Origin: Acidobacteriota bacterium
GTDB lineage: Bacteria; Acidobacteriota; Aminicenantia; Aminicenantales; Aminicenantaceae
NCBI GenBank assembly: GCA_030669585.1
Contig: DAOVDI010000005.1
Span: 1-52,554, forward strand
Reading direction: 5' to 3'
Length of the DNA: 52,554 nucleotides
Shown here: in pieces, positions 6,345-16,227 of the stretch
How positions within the stretch are numbered: the stretch's first letter is position 1
Layout of the letters: each line of letters begins with the position of its first letter
The notes under the pieces: generated by a model
The model's database searches: none
What the model was told of the DNA's origin: nothing
Seen by the model: only the letters and a program-made list of their open reading frames with translations
Program-made: the position numbers and the translations under genes

Positions 6345-7964
6345 ATGAAAAACAAGTTTCTAAAATCTTTATTGAGCTGTTTATTCATTCTGGCTGTGCT
6401 GTGTGTTTTTACACCAGGATTGACCCCATCAGCCCAGGATACTTATGATCCAAGTTTCGATCCTGATGATTGGGAGACCGGATGTACAAGTATTATGATT
6501 GCCAAGGGAGCTTCCACGGACGGCTCGGTCATCACCTGCCATTCCTGCGACGGCAACTATCGCACATGGGTCGAGATGACGCAGGGTAAAAAATTCAAAA
6601 AAGGGCAAAAGGATAAGATCTACTGGGGAAAACTGCACACCGAAACTCCATGGGATATGCGAGGGGTCCGGATTAAAGGCGAGATCCCACAGGCCGAGCA
6701 AATCTTTGCCTACTTTAATGTCGCCTATCCCAGTATGAACGAAAAGGGCCTTGCTATCGGAGAGGCCACGATCGGCGGCCGCCGTGAACTCCGGAATCCT
6801 GAATGCCTTTTTTTGATCGAGAACCTGGAGAGGATCGTGCTCCAGCAGTGTACAACAGCCAGAGGCGCAATCAAGCTCATAGGAGAGCTGGTCGATGAAT
6901 ACGGATACGGCGATTCTGGTGAATGTATTACCATTGCAGATGCTAAAGAAGTCTGGCAGCTGGAGATATTCGGAGCCGGCCCACTTGAGATCGGCTCAGT
7001 CTGGGCCGCAGCCCGGATCCCGGATGACCATGTGGGAGTTTCCGCTAATATCCCCCGTATCGGGGAACTTAACCTGGATGATCCCGATCATTTTATGGCT
7101 TCTGACAATGTGTATAGGGTCGCGGAAGAGATGGGATGGTGGGATCCGAAAAGCGGAGAAACATTCAAATTCTGGAAAGCCTACAGCGGACGGAGGCCTT
7201 TCTCCACGCGTGAATATTTTATCCTGAGCACAATGGCTCCTTCCCTGAATCTGAACATGGATGCCAAGGAGCTTCCCTTCTCGGTCAAGCCTGATAAAAA
7301 AGTTTCTGTCCGGGATGTCTTCGCCTACTACCGCCAAACCTATGAAGGAACGGACCTTGATATGACTAAAAATCTTATGGTCAAACAACGGCGGGGTAAG
7401 GCGGTTATGAAAAGCCCGATCGCCTCAGCATGGATGTCCTACGACCTTACGAACCTCATCAACAGCATAAAACCAGATACCATCAAGCGTTCGAGAACTA
7501 TCGCAATCTCCGGCTGCTCTTATTCCCATGTCACGCAGCTTCGCAGCTGGCTCCCTCCGGAGATCGGTACTATTGTCTGGTTTTCTTTTGACAATCCAGG
7601 ACAAAGCCCCCGCATTCCCGTGTTTGCAGGTGTCACAGAGCTTCCTAAAAGTTTTCAGTACTGCGGACAGAAGCAATTCCGCACTGATTCAGCCTGCTGG
7701 TCCTTTCGTAGGGCAAACCGCCTGGCCATGATCAAATGGGGACAGACTAAAAAGTATATCAAAGATGCAGTAAAAGAGCTTGAAGACAAAGCTTTTTCTG
7801 AACTGGACTATGTGGAAAAGACATTTCTCAAACTTCAAAAAGAGGACCCGAAAAAAGCCCGCTTATATATCACACAGTACACAAATAATTTTGCCCATAT
7901 AGCCATGGTCAAATGGTGGGAATTGGGGGATAAATTCTGGTCGTTCTTTGCACGACGCTTTTAA
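6345..7964 (+). CDS. Secreted C69-family dipeptidase (PepD-like Ntn hydrolase)
   Basis: A 539-residue exported peptidase. Residues 1-30 form a Sec signal peptide (MKNKFLKS then a hydrophobic core ending PSAQD). After a short propeptide comes GCTSIMIAKGASTDGSVITC, the hallmark of peptidase family C69. Cys47 should become the N-terminal nucleophile after processing, as in Lactobacillus PepD and related Ntn hydrolases. The typical FNVAYPSMNEKGLAIGEATI and SGECITIADAKEVWQLEIFG segments follow. It would cleave dipeptides or short peptides outside the cytoplasmic membrane. It begins 12 bp after the symporter stop with an AAGGAT ribosome binding site and ends 26 bp before the hexosaminidase, so it is the middle gene of a three-gene operon. 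Confidence 0.88.
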   Translation: MKNKFLKSLLSCLFILAVLCVFTPGLTPSAQDTYDPSFDPDDWETGCTSIMIAKGASTDGSVITCHSCDGNYRTWVEMTQGKKFKKGQKDKIYWGKLHTETPWDMRGVRIKGEIPQAEQIFAYFNVAYPSMNEKGLAIGEATIGGRRELRNPECLFLIENLERIVLQQCTTARGAIKLIGELVDEYGYGDSGECITIADAKEVWQLEIFGAGPLEIGSVWAAARIPDDHVGVSANIPRIGELNLDDPDHFMASDNVYRVAEEMGWWDPKSGETFKFWKAYSGRRPFSTREYFILSTMAPSLNLNMDAKELPFSVKPDKKVSVRDVFAYYRQTYEGTDLDMTKNLMVKQRRGKAVMKSPIASAWMSYDLTNLINSIKPDTIKRSRTIAISGCSYSHVTQLRSWLPPEIGTIVWFSFDNPGQSPRIPVFAGVTELPKSFQYCGQKQFRTDSACWSFRRANRLAMIKWGQTKKYIKDAVKELEDKAFSELDYVEKTFLKLQKEDPKKARLYITQYTNNFAHIAMVKWWELGDKFWSFFARRF

Positions 7965-7990
7965 CCTGTATTATTTATAGGAGGAGAGGA

Positions 7991-10369
7991 ATGAAAATAT
8001 GCTGGGTTTTATGGTTTACAATTTTGTCACTGGCAGGAATGCTAATGTGCTGCAAAACTGACAGCGCCGCAGATGCTGAATCCAATATTGGCATCAGTCT
8101 CATTCCCAAACCCTTGAAGATGGAAATCCTTGACGGCCGGTTTATTATGACATCCAGAACCCAAGTGGAACTTGAGGGAGATCTTCATGTCTTGATGCCT
8201 GTCGCTGAATATTTTGCGGATATGATCAAGAGAGCAGCAGGGTGGACACTGTCCTTCAATGAAAGCGATGATTACAACTATGATAATACAATCAAGATGG
8301 CGCTGGATGAAGGGCGCCTTGACCTTGGCGAAGAGGGATATTCCCTGAGAGTCAATCCGGACAGCATCCTTCTTACCGCCTGCAAACCTGCCGGCCTGTT
8401 CTACGGTGTTCAGACTATCCGGCAGCTCTTTCCGCCTGAGATCGAAAGTCTGTCTCCGAAGAAGAAAAAATTTATTTGGACCATCCCATGCGTCGACATC
8501 ACAGACAAACCCCGATTCGTCTGGCGCGGACTCATGCTGGATGTCTCACGCCATTTCCTCCCAAAGGAATTCATATACGACTTTATCGACCACTTGGCTA
8601 TGCACAAACTTAACACCTTCCACTGGCATCTGGTTGATGATCAGGGTTGGCGGATCGAGATCAAAAAATATCCAAAACTGACCGACATCGGAGCCTGGCG
8701 TGTGGACAGGGAGGACCTGCACTGGAACGCCCGGGAGGACCGGAAACCGGATGAAAAAGCCACATATGGTGGCTTTTACACCCAGAAAGAGATCCGGGAT
8801 ATAGTGGCCTATGCGCAGAGCCGGTATGTGACTATCGTGCCTGAGATCGAAATGCCAGGCCACACAACAGCCGCTCTGGCCGCCTATCCACAGTATTCAT
8901 GCACAGGAGGTCCTTTCACTGTCCTCCCCGGAGGAGTATGGCCCATCACAGATATATTCTGCGCAGGAAAGGATGAGACATTTGATTTCCTGGAAGATAT
9001 CCTGACTGAAGTTTTGGACCTTTTCCCCGGCCAGTACATCCACATCGGAGGTGACGAGGCTGACAAAAAAGAATGGAAGGCCTGCGAGCTCTGCCAGGCA
9101 CGCATCAAAACAGAAGGCCTTAAGGACGAAGATGAACTGCAGAGCTATTTCATCAGGCGCATAGAAAAATTCATTATTTCCAAAGGCCGTAGACTGATCG
9201 GCTGGGACGAGATCCTGGAAGGCGGACTGGCTCCACAGGCTGCTGTCATGTCCTGGCGCGGGACCGGGGGCGGGATCGAAGCCGCCCGCCAGAACCACGA
9301 TGTAGTTATGTCCCCCACTTCTCACTGTTACTTTGATTACTATCAGGGCAACCCGGATGATGAACCGCTGGCCATTGGCGGATTTCTGCCTTTAAGGCTC
9401 GTATATTCTTTTGAGCCCGTCCCTGCAGACCTGAGCCCGGAAGAGGCTGAACACATCCTGGGCGCCCAGGCCAATCTATGGACCGAATATGTCCCAACTC
9501 CTGAACATGCCGAATACATGCTGTTCCCACGGACAGCAGCCCTGGCGGAAGTTGTGTGGTCAACAAAAGGAGAAAACATCTGGGACGATTTCGCCACACG
9601 CATGGAGAGACAGTTTTCAAGGTATGATGCAGCCGGGATACATTATGCCCGAAGCGCGTTCAATGTGAAGGTCAAGTCGACCATTATCAAGGAAGAAAAG
9701 AGGCTGGCTGTGAGACTAGAGACAGAACTTCCCCAACCCGTTATCCGGTATACACTGAACGGTAAAAAACCAAATTCAAAATCGACTCTCTACACAGACC
9801 TGATTTCGATCGATAAAACAACCATGCTTAAGGCAGGCTCTTTTACCGGAAAAAAGCTGGTCAGTCCCATAAGGGAAGAAAAGTTCACCATCCATAAAGC
9901 CACGGCCAAGAATGTCACCATCAAATACGCCTATGCAGAGCAATACAGCGGCGGCGGTGACCATGCCTTAATAGACAGCCTGAGAGGGAGCAAAAACCAC
10001 AAGGATGGCTTCTGGCAGGGATACAAGAAGAAAGATCTTGAGGCGATCATCGACCTAGGGAAAGTAATAAAGATCAAACGCATTACGTCAAGTTTCCTTC
10101 ATAACATCGGAGCAAGGATCTTTCTCCCCACAGATGTGGAGTATTCTGTTTCGGAAAACGGAGAAAATTACGAGGCCGTTGTCAGCTTGAAAAATGATGT
10201 CTCTCCCCGGATATCAGATAGAATCATAAAGGAATTCAGCGGGAAAATAAAAAACGTCAAGACCCGCTACGTCAAGGTCCATGCAAAAAATATCGGCCTT
10301 TGTCCGGAATGGCATTTCTCCCCCGGCGAAATGGCCTGGCTTTTTATAGACGAGATCATCATCGAATAA
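7991..10369 (+). CDS. Exported beta-N-acetylhexosaminidase, GH20, with C-terminal chitobiase-C and F5/8C-like domains
   Basis: A 792-residue secreted enzyme. Residues 1-22 are a signal peptide ending in a Cys pair (GMLMCC), possibly a lipoprotein signal although the lipobox is not ideal. A GH20b domain covers about 35-160, then the GH20 TIM barrel with FHWHLVDDQGWR and the catalytic pair in HIGGDE (Asp355-Glu356). After about residue 560 come a chitobiase C-terminal-like domain (RYTLNGKKPNSKSTLYT) and a discoidin/F5-8C-like domain (GSKNHKDGFWQGYKKKDLEAIIDLG). It removes terminal GlcNAc or GalNAc from glycans. The ribosome binding site AGGAGGAGAGG is very strong. Its last 11 bp overlap the end of the convergent GHL10 gene. 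Confidence 0.93.
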   Translation: MKICWVLWFTILSLAGMLMCCKTDSAADAESNIGISLIPKPLKMEILDGRFIMTSRTQVELEGDLHVLMPVAEYFADMIKRAAGWTLSFNESDDYNYDNTIKMALDEGRLDLGEEGYSLRVNPDSILLTACKPAGLFYGVQTIRQLFPPEIESLSPKKKKFIWTIPCVDITDKPRFVWRGLMLDVSRHFLPKEFIYDFIDHLAMHKLNTFHWHLVDDQGWRIEIKKYPKLTDIGAWRVDREDLHWNAREDRKPDEKATYGGFYTQKEIRDIVAYAQSRYVTIVPEIEMPGHTTAALAAYPQYSCTGGPFTVLPGGVWPITDIFCAGKDETFDFLEDILTEVLDLFPGQYIHIGGDEADKKEWKACELCQARIKTEGLKDEDELQSYFIRRIEKFIISKGRRLIGWDEILEGGLAPQAAVMSWRGTGGGIEAARQNHDVVMSPTSHCYFDYYQGNPDDEPLAIGGFLPLRLVYSFEPVPADLSPEEAEHILGAQANLWTEYVPTPEHAEYMLFPRTAALAEVVWSTKGENIWDDFATRMERQFSRYDAAGIHYARSAFNVKVKSTIIKEEKRLAVRLETELPQPVIRYTLNGKKPNSKSTLYTDLISIDKTTMLKAGSFTGKKLVSPIREEKFTIHKATAKNVTIKYAYAEQYSGGGDHALIDSLRGSKNHKDGFWQGYKKKDLEAIIDLGKVIKIKRITSSFLHNIGARIFLPTDVEYSVSENGENYEAVVSLKNDVSPRISDRIIKEFSGKIKNVKTRYVKVHAKNIGLCPEWHFSPGEMAWLFIDEIIIE

Positions 10370-11864
10370 AACAGGTTTCCAGGACATGCCAGAGCTTGTT
10401 GCGGCTCAGGATGCCTGCAGAGAATATAACAATGCCTTTTGCGCCGGATTTCTTCACAGTCTTAATGGTCCTTAGGAACTTTGTCTCCGGGAAAAAGCCT
10501 TGAGGGGGATCGGACAGAACAGCCCGAATCGCTTTGACCATTTCCCCGCCTGTTACGGTTCCAACACAAAAAGCATCATAAACCTTACTCAGTTCCCCTG
10601 CCCTGCTTTTTGAAAATCTTTCAAGATAAGCGATATTTTTTCTCATAATCCGGCTGAGATCCCCGGATGCAGCGGCATTGCCTTTTGATTCAAGAAGCTT
10701 CAGAGCTTTTTCCCAAGGCTCTCTTTCCTCGCGGTAGATATAAAAACCGGTGATTCCCGGGCACAAAACACTGTTTTTTCCAGCCCATTTCATCTGCATT
10801 TTGACATAATCCATCAGATAAGCCAGATAATCCTCAAAACCGCCTTGAAAGTGGCTTCTATAATTCATGGGAGCCAGGATATCCACCCAAGGTGTAAAAT
10901 CCGTCCATCTCTGGCCGATATGCCTTGCGCTTCGCATCGGATTGATGAACACTGCTGCAGAAACCTCAACCGCCGGATTGATGACTCGGCATCGATCCGT
11001 CACTTCTTTGACAAAGGAGGTGATGGCATCACAGCGTGTGGTATAAAAATAATAGTCCAGATCGTTCCTGTTGACGGATTTCCCTTCCAGCAAATACAGG
11101 GCTTTTTCAGCACGTAACATCGTTTCCCAGTCTGCAGGTTTAAGGGTCAGATCATTGATCCAGTTGGATTCCTTTCGCGGAAGCACGATCTTCAAGCCTA
11201 TCCGGTCGTCGGGGCGGTTTGTGTAAGCAAAATGATTGTAAGTCATATAGTGTTCAAGGCAGACATCACAGAAACAGTAAGAATCAGGAGCTACATCACC
11301 GGGGTACCGGACGTAGTCATGATGGATCCCATCCACATCATACTCCCGGACGATCTCCTCAAACATTGGTATTAACCATTGATCTACATAGCCTGGCCTT
11401 CTCACCGGACACATCCAGATCGGATTGTAAGGACGACCTCCGCCCAGTTTTTCATCCGATGTGTATCCGCCTTGTGGGTTCAGTTGTGCCCATTCGGGAT
11501 GGGTCCTGAAAGCTGCGGAATTTTTCGATTCAGTAAAATCACACAGCCATGGATGGATCTTGATATTGTATTGGCGTGCATATTTGACTGCGGCGCCGAG
11601 CATGTCAAAGTCTTTATAATCGGGATGGATCGCTTCAGGGAATTTGCGGCTGTGCCAGAAAATTGCACCGCCAGAACCCTTGACAAGGGGAAACACAAGA
11701 TTGATATGGCATTTTTCCAGAAGTTCGAAAAAGGCTTTCACATCCGCTTCATTTTTTCCAAGGTCTCCCGGATGAGCCCATACTGCCTTTATCTCAAAGG
11801 CATGTATGCTCCCCGCCATAAAAATCAGTAAAACTATGATGGATAATCCAATGTATTTTTTCAT
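10359..11864 (-). CDS. Exported glycoside-hydrolase-like protein, GHL10 family (PF02638-type)
   Basis: A 501-residue secreted protein. The start is ATG 11864, preceded by GGAGGT at 7 bp and followed by a clean signal peptide (MKKYIGLSIIVLLIFMAGS, cleavage near IHAFE). A longer in-frame extension upstream lacks both features and overlaps the symporter. The mature protein begins with the GHL10 pattern (EIKAVWAHPGD, INLVFPLVKGSGGAIFWHS) and continues with a TIM-barrel set: IKIHPWLCDF, VDGIHHDYVRYPGD, YRSHFQGG. It is expected to hydrolyse a polysaccharide; the substrate is unknown. It is the third gene of a ceramidase-like/symporter/GHL10 operon and converges with the GH20 gene, overlapping it by 11 bp. 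Confidence 0.82.
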   Translation of the reverse strand: MKKYIGLSIIVLLIFMAGSIHAFEIKAVWAHPGDLGKNEADVKAFFELLEKCHINLVFPLVKGSGGAIFWHSRKFPEAIHPDYKDFDMLGAAVKYARQYNIKIHPWLCDFTESKNSAAFRTHPEWAQLNPQGGYTSDEKLGGGRPYNPIWMCPVRRPGYVDQWLIPMFEEIVREYDVDGIHHDYVRYPGDVAPDSYCFCDVCLEHYMTYNHFAYTNRPDDRIGLKIVLPRKESNWINDLTLKPADWETMLRAEKALYLLEGKSVNRNDLDYYFYTTRCDAITSFVKEVTDRCRVINPAVEVSAAVFINPMRSARHIGQRWTDFTPWVDILAPMNYRSHFQGGFEDYLAYLMDYVKMQMKWAGKNSVLCPGITGFYIYREEREPWEKALKLLESKGNAAASGDLSRIMRKNIAYLERFSKSRAGELSKVYDAFCVGTVTGGEMVKAIRAVLSDPPQGFFPETKFLRTIKTVKKSGAKGIVIFSAGILSRNKLWHVLETCFIR

Positions 11865-11887
11865 CCTGTTACCTCCTCGAATAATTT

Positions 11888-13627
11888 TTATAAAGACCGG
11901 AAAACCCCTCTCCGGTTCCAACAATATAAAAATATACCTCCGCTGAGCAGGGCAAGGGCTGCAGTACTCAAAAAAATGAACATCTGTCTGCCGAACAGGG
12001 CGGTCAATGCGATGACAGAACTGACACAAAAAATAATGCCGATAATGGAATCCATAATATCCTGCCTGGCCTCTGTCCTTTGCTCCTGCTTTATGCTCAA
12101 GTCTATTTTATCTGTGACCGGCCTCCAGAACCCGGGCGGCCTGCATCTCGTATAGAAATCCTTCAGCTTTTCCAGTTTTTCGGGCCGGGTCAGCAGGTCT
12201 ACCAGAATAATAATTGCCCAGCCCAGGACAAACAAAAGAACAAATCCATGCCAGAACGGATGTTTATCCGTCTGAGAAAAACCCAGGGGAAACCAGACGG
12301 CATAGGCCATGGGAAGACCGATGATATAGGCAGCCGCCTCACCGTAGACGTTATGACGCCACCAGAAAAACCGCAGCCAACTTACCGGAAGAATAAAAGC
12401 CACAACCACCGAATTGATAAATAAAAACCAGGACATCATTTGATCGACCAGAAAGTATCCAACGCATACACTCAGAATCAAAATAGCAGCGGCTGCAGCC
12501 CTGCTGATAAAGACATAATGTTTGTCTGAAGCCTCTCTCCTTACAAACTTACGATAAAGGTCGTTCACCAGGAATGAACTTCCCCAATTCACATGAGTGT
12601 CAATGGTCGACATAAAAGCGGCCAGTTCTGCTGCGATCAGCAGTCCTGTAAGCCCGGGGACAGAAAAACGTGAGACCAAAATACCCCAGACCCGGTCCGG
12701 ATTTGTCACAGTTTCAGGAAGGACAGCCGCTCCCACTATGCCGAGAAACACAAAAGGAATTACTCTGACAACTAAGGTCAGAACCGAGTTGAACATCTGG
12801 CCCGTTTGGGCATGAAACTCGTTCTTCGCAGCCATAAATCTCTGGGCCGTATATCCCTCACCCGCTGCCGGGGAAGAAGCGAAAAAGAACCCCTGGAGGA
12901 AAAGAAGAAGCAGAGTTATGACCCCCAGTTCTCCAGAGGGAGGGAGAACCTGCATGAATTCTATCCCTCTTTGAGCGATCACGCGGTCATAGACGACTTC
13001 CAGGCCACCGATTTTGTGGAGGATAACAAAGACCAGGATTACATTGGCTCCCAGAAAAATCACAAACTGGACCACATCGCTGTAGACTACACCAAATAAT
13101 CCTGAGAGAGTACAGTAAATCAAGATCAGGCCTGAAGCACATAAAAGGATTTTAAGGTCTGACCACTGAAAAACCGGCGCCATGGCACGGATCAGCCAGC
13201 CCATGACATAACCGTTGAGAAGGACAGCCCAGCCTAAGCTCATGTAAACTGCGTAGATGCCACGGAACACACGTGCTTCCTTTCCCCCGAATCGAATCTC
13301 CATGAATTCTGCTGTTGTTATGATCCGGAGCCTTCGCCATAATTTCGACCAGATAACCGCAACCAGGGGCATCCAGACAGCAAAAGAGGCCCACCACCAC
13401 CAGTTTCCCGACAATCCATACTGAAAGACCAGCATGGTCAAGGCCGGGGCTGCGCCTGCTCCACTGTATGTGGCAGTAGCCGAAAATCCCAGGATCCACC
13501 ACGGCAGTTTTCGTCCCGCCACAAAATAGGACTCTATATTCTGTCCGGCGCGACGCATAAAATAAACACCCATGCCTAGAGTCAGGAGGCAATATGTGGT
13601 GATTATCAGCCAGTCGATACTATGCAT
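11888..13627 (-). CDS. Sodium:solute symporter (SSS family), second copy
   Basis: A 579-residue inner-membrane transporter. The first helix IDWLIITTYCLLTLGMGVYF is followed by IESYFVAGRKLPWWILGFSA, the usual SSS N-terminal signature, and by about 13 further hydrophobic segments. It is clearly divergent from the other symporter in this window, and so probably carries a different solute. Its ATG (13627) begins 3 bp after the TGA of the ceramidase-like gene, and the GHL10 gene starts 23 bp after its stop, so the three are one transcript. The C-terminal 70 residues include two more helices beyond the core transporter, as in many long SSS proteins. Confidence 0.9.
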   Translation of the reverse strand: MHSIDWLIITTYCLLTLGMGVYFMRRAGQNIESYFVAGRKLPWWILGFSATATYSGAGAAPALTMLVFQYGLSGNWWWWASFAVWMPLVAVIWSKLWRRLRIITTAEFMEIRFGGKEARVFRGIYAVYMSLGWAVLLNGYVMGWLIRAMAPVFQWSDLKILLCASGLILIYCTLSGLFGVVYSDVVQFVIFLGANVILVFVILHKIGGLEVVYDRVIAQRGIEFMQVLPPSGELGVITLLLLFLQGFFFASSPAAGEGYTAQRFMAAKNEFHAQTGQMFNSVLTLVVRVIPFVFLGIVGAAVLPETVTNPDRVWGILVSRFSVPGLTGLLIAAELAAFMSTIDTHVNWGSSFLVNDLYRKFVRREASDKHYVFISRAAAAAILILSVCVGYFLVDQMMSWFLFINSVVVAFILPVSWLRFFWWRHNVYGEAAAYIIGLPMAYAVWFPLGFSQTDKHPFWHGFVLLFVLGWAIIILVDLLTRPEKLEKLKDFYTRCRPPGFWRPVTDKIDLSIKQEQRTEARQDIMDSIIGIIFCVSSVIALTALFGRQMFIFLSTAALALLSGGIFLYCWNRRGVFRSL

Positions 13628-13630
13628 TCG

Positions 13631-14944
13631 TCATTTAGCCTTATCTTCTTTTTTGTATTTATCCAAGGTGAAATGATTAATCATTTTTAATGCCGCATCC
13701 AGGAAAATCCCCTCACTTTCAGAAGAAAGTGGCAGCATGCCGGTATACTTATAGGCCTCATCAACCTCGTAACCTTCCTCTTTAGCGGATTTTGAATCTG
13801 GAAGATAGCCGGCATAGCCGTTGGCATACCCGATCAGGCAAATGTTTCGAGCCAGGAGAGTTTTATTTAAAGCCAGCGATGTTGCCGCAAACAGCTCAAA
13901 TGGAGAGGCAAGAAATAAAACAGGGCCGATCCGGACACACTGCATTTGCGCCTCGATGAAATGAGGCAAGTCACAATTTAGAACCATATTATAAATCTCC
14001 TCCGCCCAAAAAACGAAAGCCCCTTTGATCTTTTGCTGCTCAAAACTGCCTCTATTTTTTGCCAGATCATAATTTTTCCAGGCGGACTGCAGCCTTTGCT
14101 TTGATTCCTGGATAGACGGTATCCCATCATAGGACAGTTGAACACTGGTTGAAAATACCCCGATATCTACGTGAGAGAAATCCATCATTCTCTGGAAGCA
14201 GGAGGCCGCTTCATCTGCAAGTATGCGGCCGCAGCGCTCTGCCGCTGAAAAACTTCCTCGCTCAGCCGGATCCACATCTCCTGCCGCCCCAGTAAAAAAG
14301 AGAACTGGAAAATCACTACCAAAATGCTCATTCAGGAATTTGCGGAAAAACCCCACATAATCCGCACTGATCAGCCGGTTCTGTTCATTGAGCACAACAG
14401 GATGGCAGCCGTATACGGCAATAGCAGCAATGGGATTCCCGTCCTCACCACAAAAATACACAATGGGAAGACGGCTGTCCACAGGGCCTTTTTTTTGTCT
14501 TCTGTTCACACCAATTTCAGTATTTCCCAAACCAAATCCCATGCTTGCCTTTTTTGCATTTTGAACAGCCGGAACAACGCCTTTCAGCAGAGATTGGAAA
14601 ACATCACTTTCCCAATGAAGATCCCGCCTTGCGCCATTTCGAAAAAAATGCATTCCCGGAGCGGAATGCGTGTGGATCGCAGCAACGATTATGTTATCCG
14701 GCAGAATGTTCAATTCCCCTGAAATTGCAGTTTTGACGTTCGAACAATACTTTTCATCCATCATCAGGACATCCAGGGAGATCATCAACAAACATTCGGC
14801 CCCGTCATCCAGCCATAAAATATTTGCCTGCAGCGGATCATGGACACCGGTTGACGGCCCGGTTCTCCGGATGTACCCGGATAGATCGATCCCAGCAGGA
14901 GGCGTGATGTCTATTGTTGATGCTGCGACTTTAAGAAATCCCAT
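13631..14944 (-). CDS. Neutral/alkaline ceramidase N-terminal-domain-like protein
   Basis: A 437-residue protein whose N-terminus (LKVAASTIDITPPAGIDLSGY) and internal motif VAAIHTHSAPG match the N-terminal domain family of neutral/alkaline non-lysosomal ceramidases (PF04734-type). HTH is the zinc-ligand region, and VYGCHPVVL and FTGAAGDVDP further along also fit. Bacterial members of this length lack the C-terminal immunoglobulin-like domain of true ceramidases, and most have no proven substrate. No signal peptide is visible, so a cytoplasmic amidohydrolase-type role is likely. It is first in the operon with a symporter and GHL10. A possible promoter on the minus strand is TTGACT-N17-TAAGAA, reading from about 14981. 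The ribosome binding site is weak. Confidence 0.8.
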   Translation of the reverse strand: MGFLKVAASTIDITPPAGIDLSGYIRRTGPSTGVHDPLQANILWLDDGAECLLMISLDVLMMDEKYCSNVKTAISGELNILPDNIIVAAIHTHSAPGMHFFRNGARRDLHWESDVFQSLLKGVVPAVQNAKKASMGFGLGNTEIGVNRRQKKGPVDSRLPIVYFCGEDGNPIAAIAVYGCHPVVLNEQNRLISADYVGFFRKFLNEHFGSDFPVLFFTGAAGDVDPAERGSFSAAERCGRILADEAASCFQRMMDFSHVDIGVFSTSVQLSYDGIPSIQESKQRLQSAWKNYDLAKNRGSFEQQKIKGAFVFWAEEIYNMVLNCDLPHFIEAQMQCVRIGPVLFLASPFELFAATSLALNKTLLARNICLIGYANGYAGYLPDSKSAKEEGYEVDEAYKYTGMLPLSSESEGIFLDAALKMINHFTLDKYKKEDKAK

Positions 14945-15019
14945 CCCTGATTTTCTTATTACACTCCGGTCTAAAAGTCAATTTTCTTAAAGGGAGGAAA
15001 GACAACTTTACTGATAAAT

Positions 15020-15048
15020 TTGACATCCAACAAAAAAATAAATACTCT
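15020..15048 (+). promoter_or_regulatory. Probable promoter of the GH172/DUF2961 gene
   Basis: TTGACA (15020-15025), a 17-bp spacer and TACTCT (15043-15048). The -35 is perfect and the -10 is weak. It lies in the 137-bp divergent region between the ceramidase-like operon and this gene. Confidence 0.4.
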
Positions 15049-15081
15049 CCTCAGAGGGAGAATCTCTTCAGGAGGAAAATC

Positions 15082-16227
15082 ATGAAAAAAAGCATATTGT
15101 ATGTCTGTCTGGTTTTTGTGTTTGCCGCCTTATTTCTTTATGCCGAGGAAGAGAAGGTGTTTGACGGGCTTTACCTCAATCTAGGAAATCTCGCACGTTT
15201 ATCTCACGCTAAAACACGTTCTATCAGCCCTGAAAATTTTACAGGAGAGAAAGGCATGAGCGGAATGTCTATCGACGGTCCGGCCAAAAATGCAGCCCGC
15301 GACCTGGGGCAGGGCTGGAAAGTTTCGCCTTACGTCAACATTAAACCAAAAGAAACTTTTGTGATCGCTGATATCAAAGGCCCCGGGGCCATTCAGCAGA
15401 TCTGGATGACGCCCGCAGGCAACTGGAGGTATTCTATCCTCCGCTTTTACTGGGACGGCGAAAAGGAGCCTTCCGTGGAAGTGCCGGTGGGTGATTTTTT
15501 TGCAAACGGTTGGGGAAAATTCGCACATGTTTCTTCCCTGCCGGTATGTGCCAATCCGGGAAGCGGGTTCAACTGCTACTGGGTTATGCCTTTCCGAAAA
15601 TCCTGCAAGATCACTATGGAGAACCTGGACGAGAAAAAAATGACTTTATACTATCAGATCAATTACACGCTCACTGATGTGCCTGATGATGCGGCTTATT
15701 TTCACGCGCAGTTCCGCCGCACCAATCCTGTGCCTTACAAAAAAGTTTTTACGATCGTGGACAATATTAAAGGATGGGGCCACTATATCGGAACCTATAT
15801 GTGCTGGGGCACCAACAACACAGGCTGGTGGGGCGAAGGCGAGATCAAGTTCTTTATGGACGGTGATAAGGAATTCCCCACAATATGCGGCACAGGCACA
15901 GAGGACTATTTCTGCGGCTCATACTGTTTCACGGTTAACGGAAAATATAAAGAATTCACAACATCGTACGCTGGAATGCCTCAGGTCATCCTTCCCGACG
16001 GCCAGTGGAAATCCCAGACACGATTTGGGCTTTATAGATGGCATATAATGGACCCAGTGCGGTTCGAAAAGGACCTGCGCGTGACCATTCAGGCTCTGGG
16101 GTGGAGGTCAGGAGGAAGATATCTCCCCCTTCAGGACGATATCTCTTCTGTCGCCTTCTGGTATCAGACCGAACCCCATGCTAAGTTTCCAAAGCTTCCA
16201 ATCAAAGATGAACTGGAAATTATTTAG
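15082..16227 (+). CDS. Exported GH172-family (DUF2961) protein
   Basis: A 381-residue protein with a signal peptide (MKKSILYVCLVFVFAALFLY, cleavage near AEEE). Diagnostic DUF2961 segments include LSHAKTRSISPENFTGEKG near the N-terminus, FVIADIKGPGAIQQIWMT, a YWDGEKEPSVEVPVGDFFANG block, PMPF-type FNCYWVMPFRKS, and GTGTEDYFCGSYCF. This family, GH172, includes difructose dianhydride-forming and arabinofuranan-degrading enzymes that act on furanose polymers. The exact substrate here is unknown. A strong AGGAGGAAAA ribosome binding site precedes ATG 15082. The gene is monocistronic and its last 8 bp overlap the end of the convergent HAAS gene. It belongs functionally with the glycan-degradation region to its left. 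Confidence 0.88.
   Translation: MKKSILYVCLVFVFAALFLYAEEEKVFDGLYLNLGNLARLSHAKTRSISPENFTGEKGMSGMSIDGPAKNAARDLGQGWKVSPYVNIKPKETFVIADIKGPGAIQQIWMTPAGNWRYSILRFYWDGEKEPSVEVPVGDFFANGWGKFAHVSSLPVCANPGSGFNCYWVMPFRKSCKITMENLDEKKMTLYYQINYTLTDVPDDAAYFHAQFRRTNPVPYKKVFTIVDNIKGWGHYIGTYMCWGTNNTGWWGEGEIKFFMDGDKEFPTICGTGTEDYFCGSYCFTVNGKYKEFTTSYAGMPQVILPDGQWKSQTRFGLYRWHIMDPVRFEKDLRVTIQALGWRSGGRYLPLQDDISSVAFWYQTEPHAKFPKLPIKDELEII

Noticed and set aside
11865-12029. Extended N-terminus of the GHL10 protein
   Set aside because: It overlaps the symporter C-terminus in another frame, lacks a ribosome binding site and would bury a clean signal peptide; ATG 11864 has GGAGGT in place.
13625-13633. Possible frameshift joining the ceramidase-like and symporter genes
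   Set aside because: Both have complete, family-typical ends and starts separated by 3 bp; this is ordinary operon packing.
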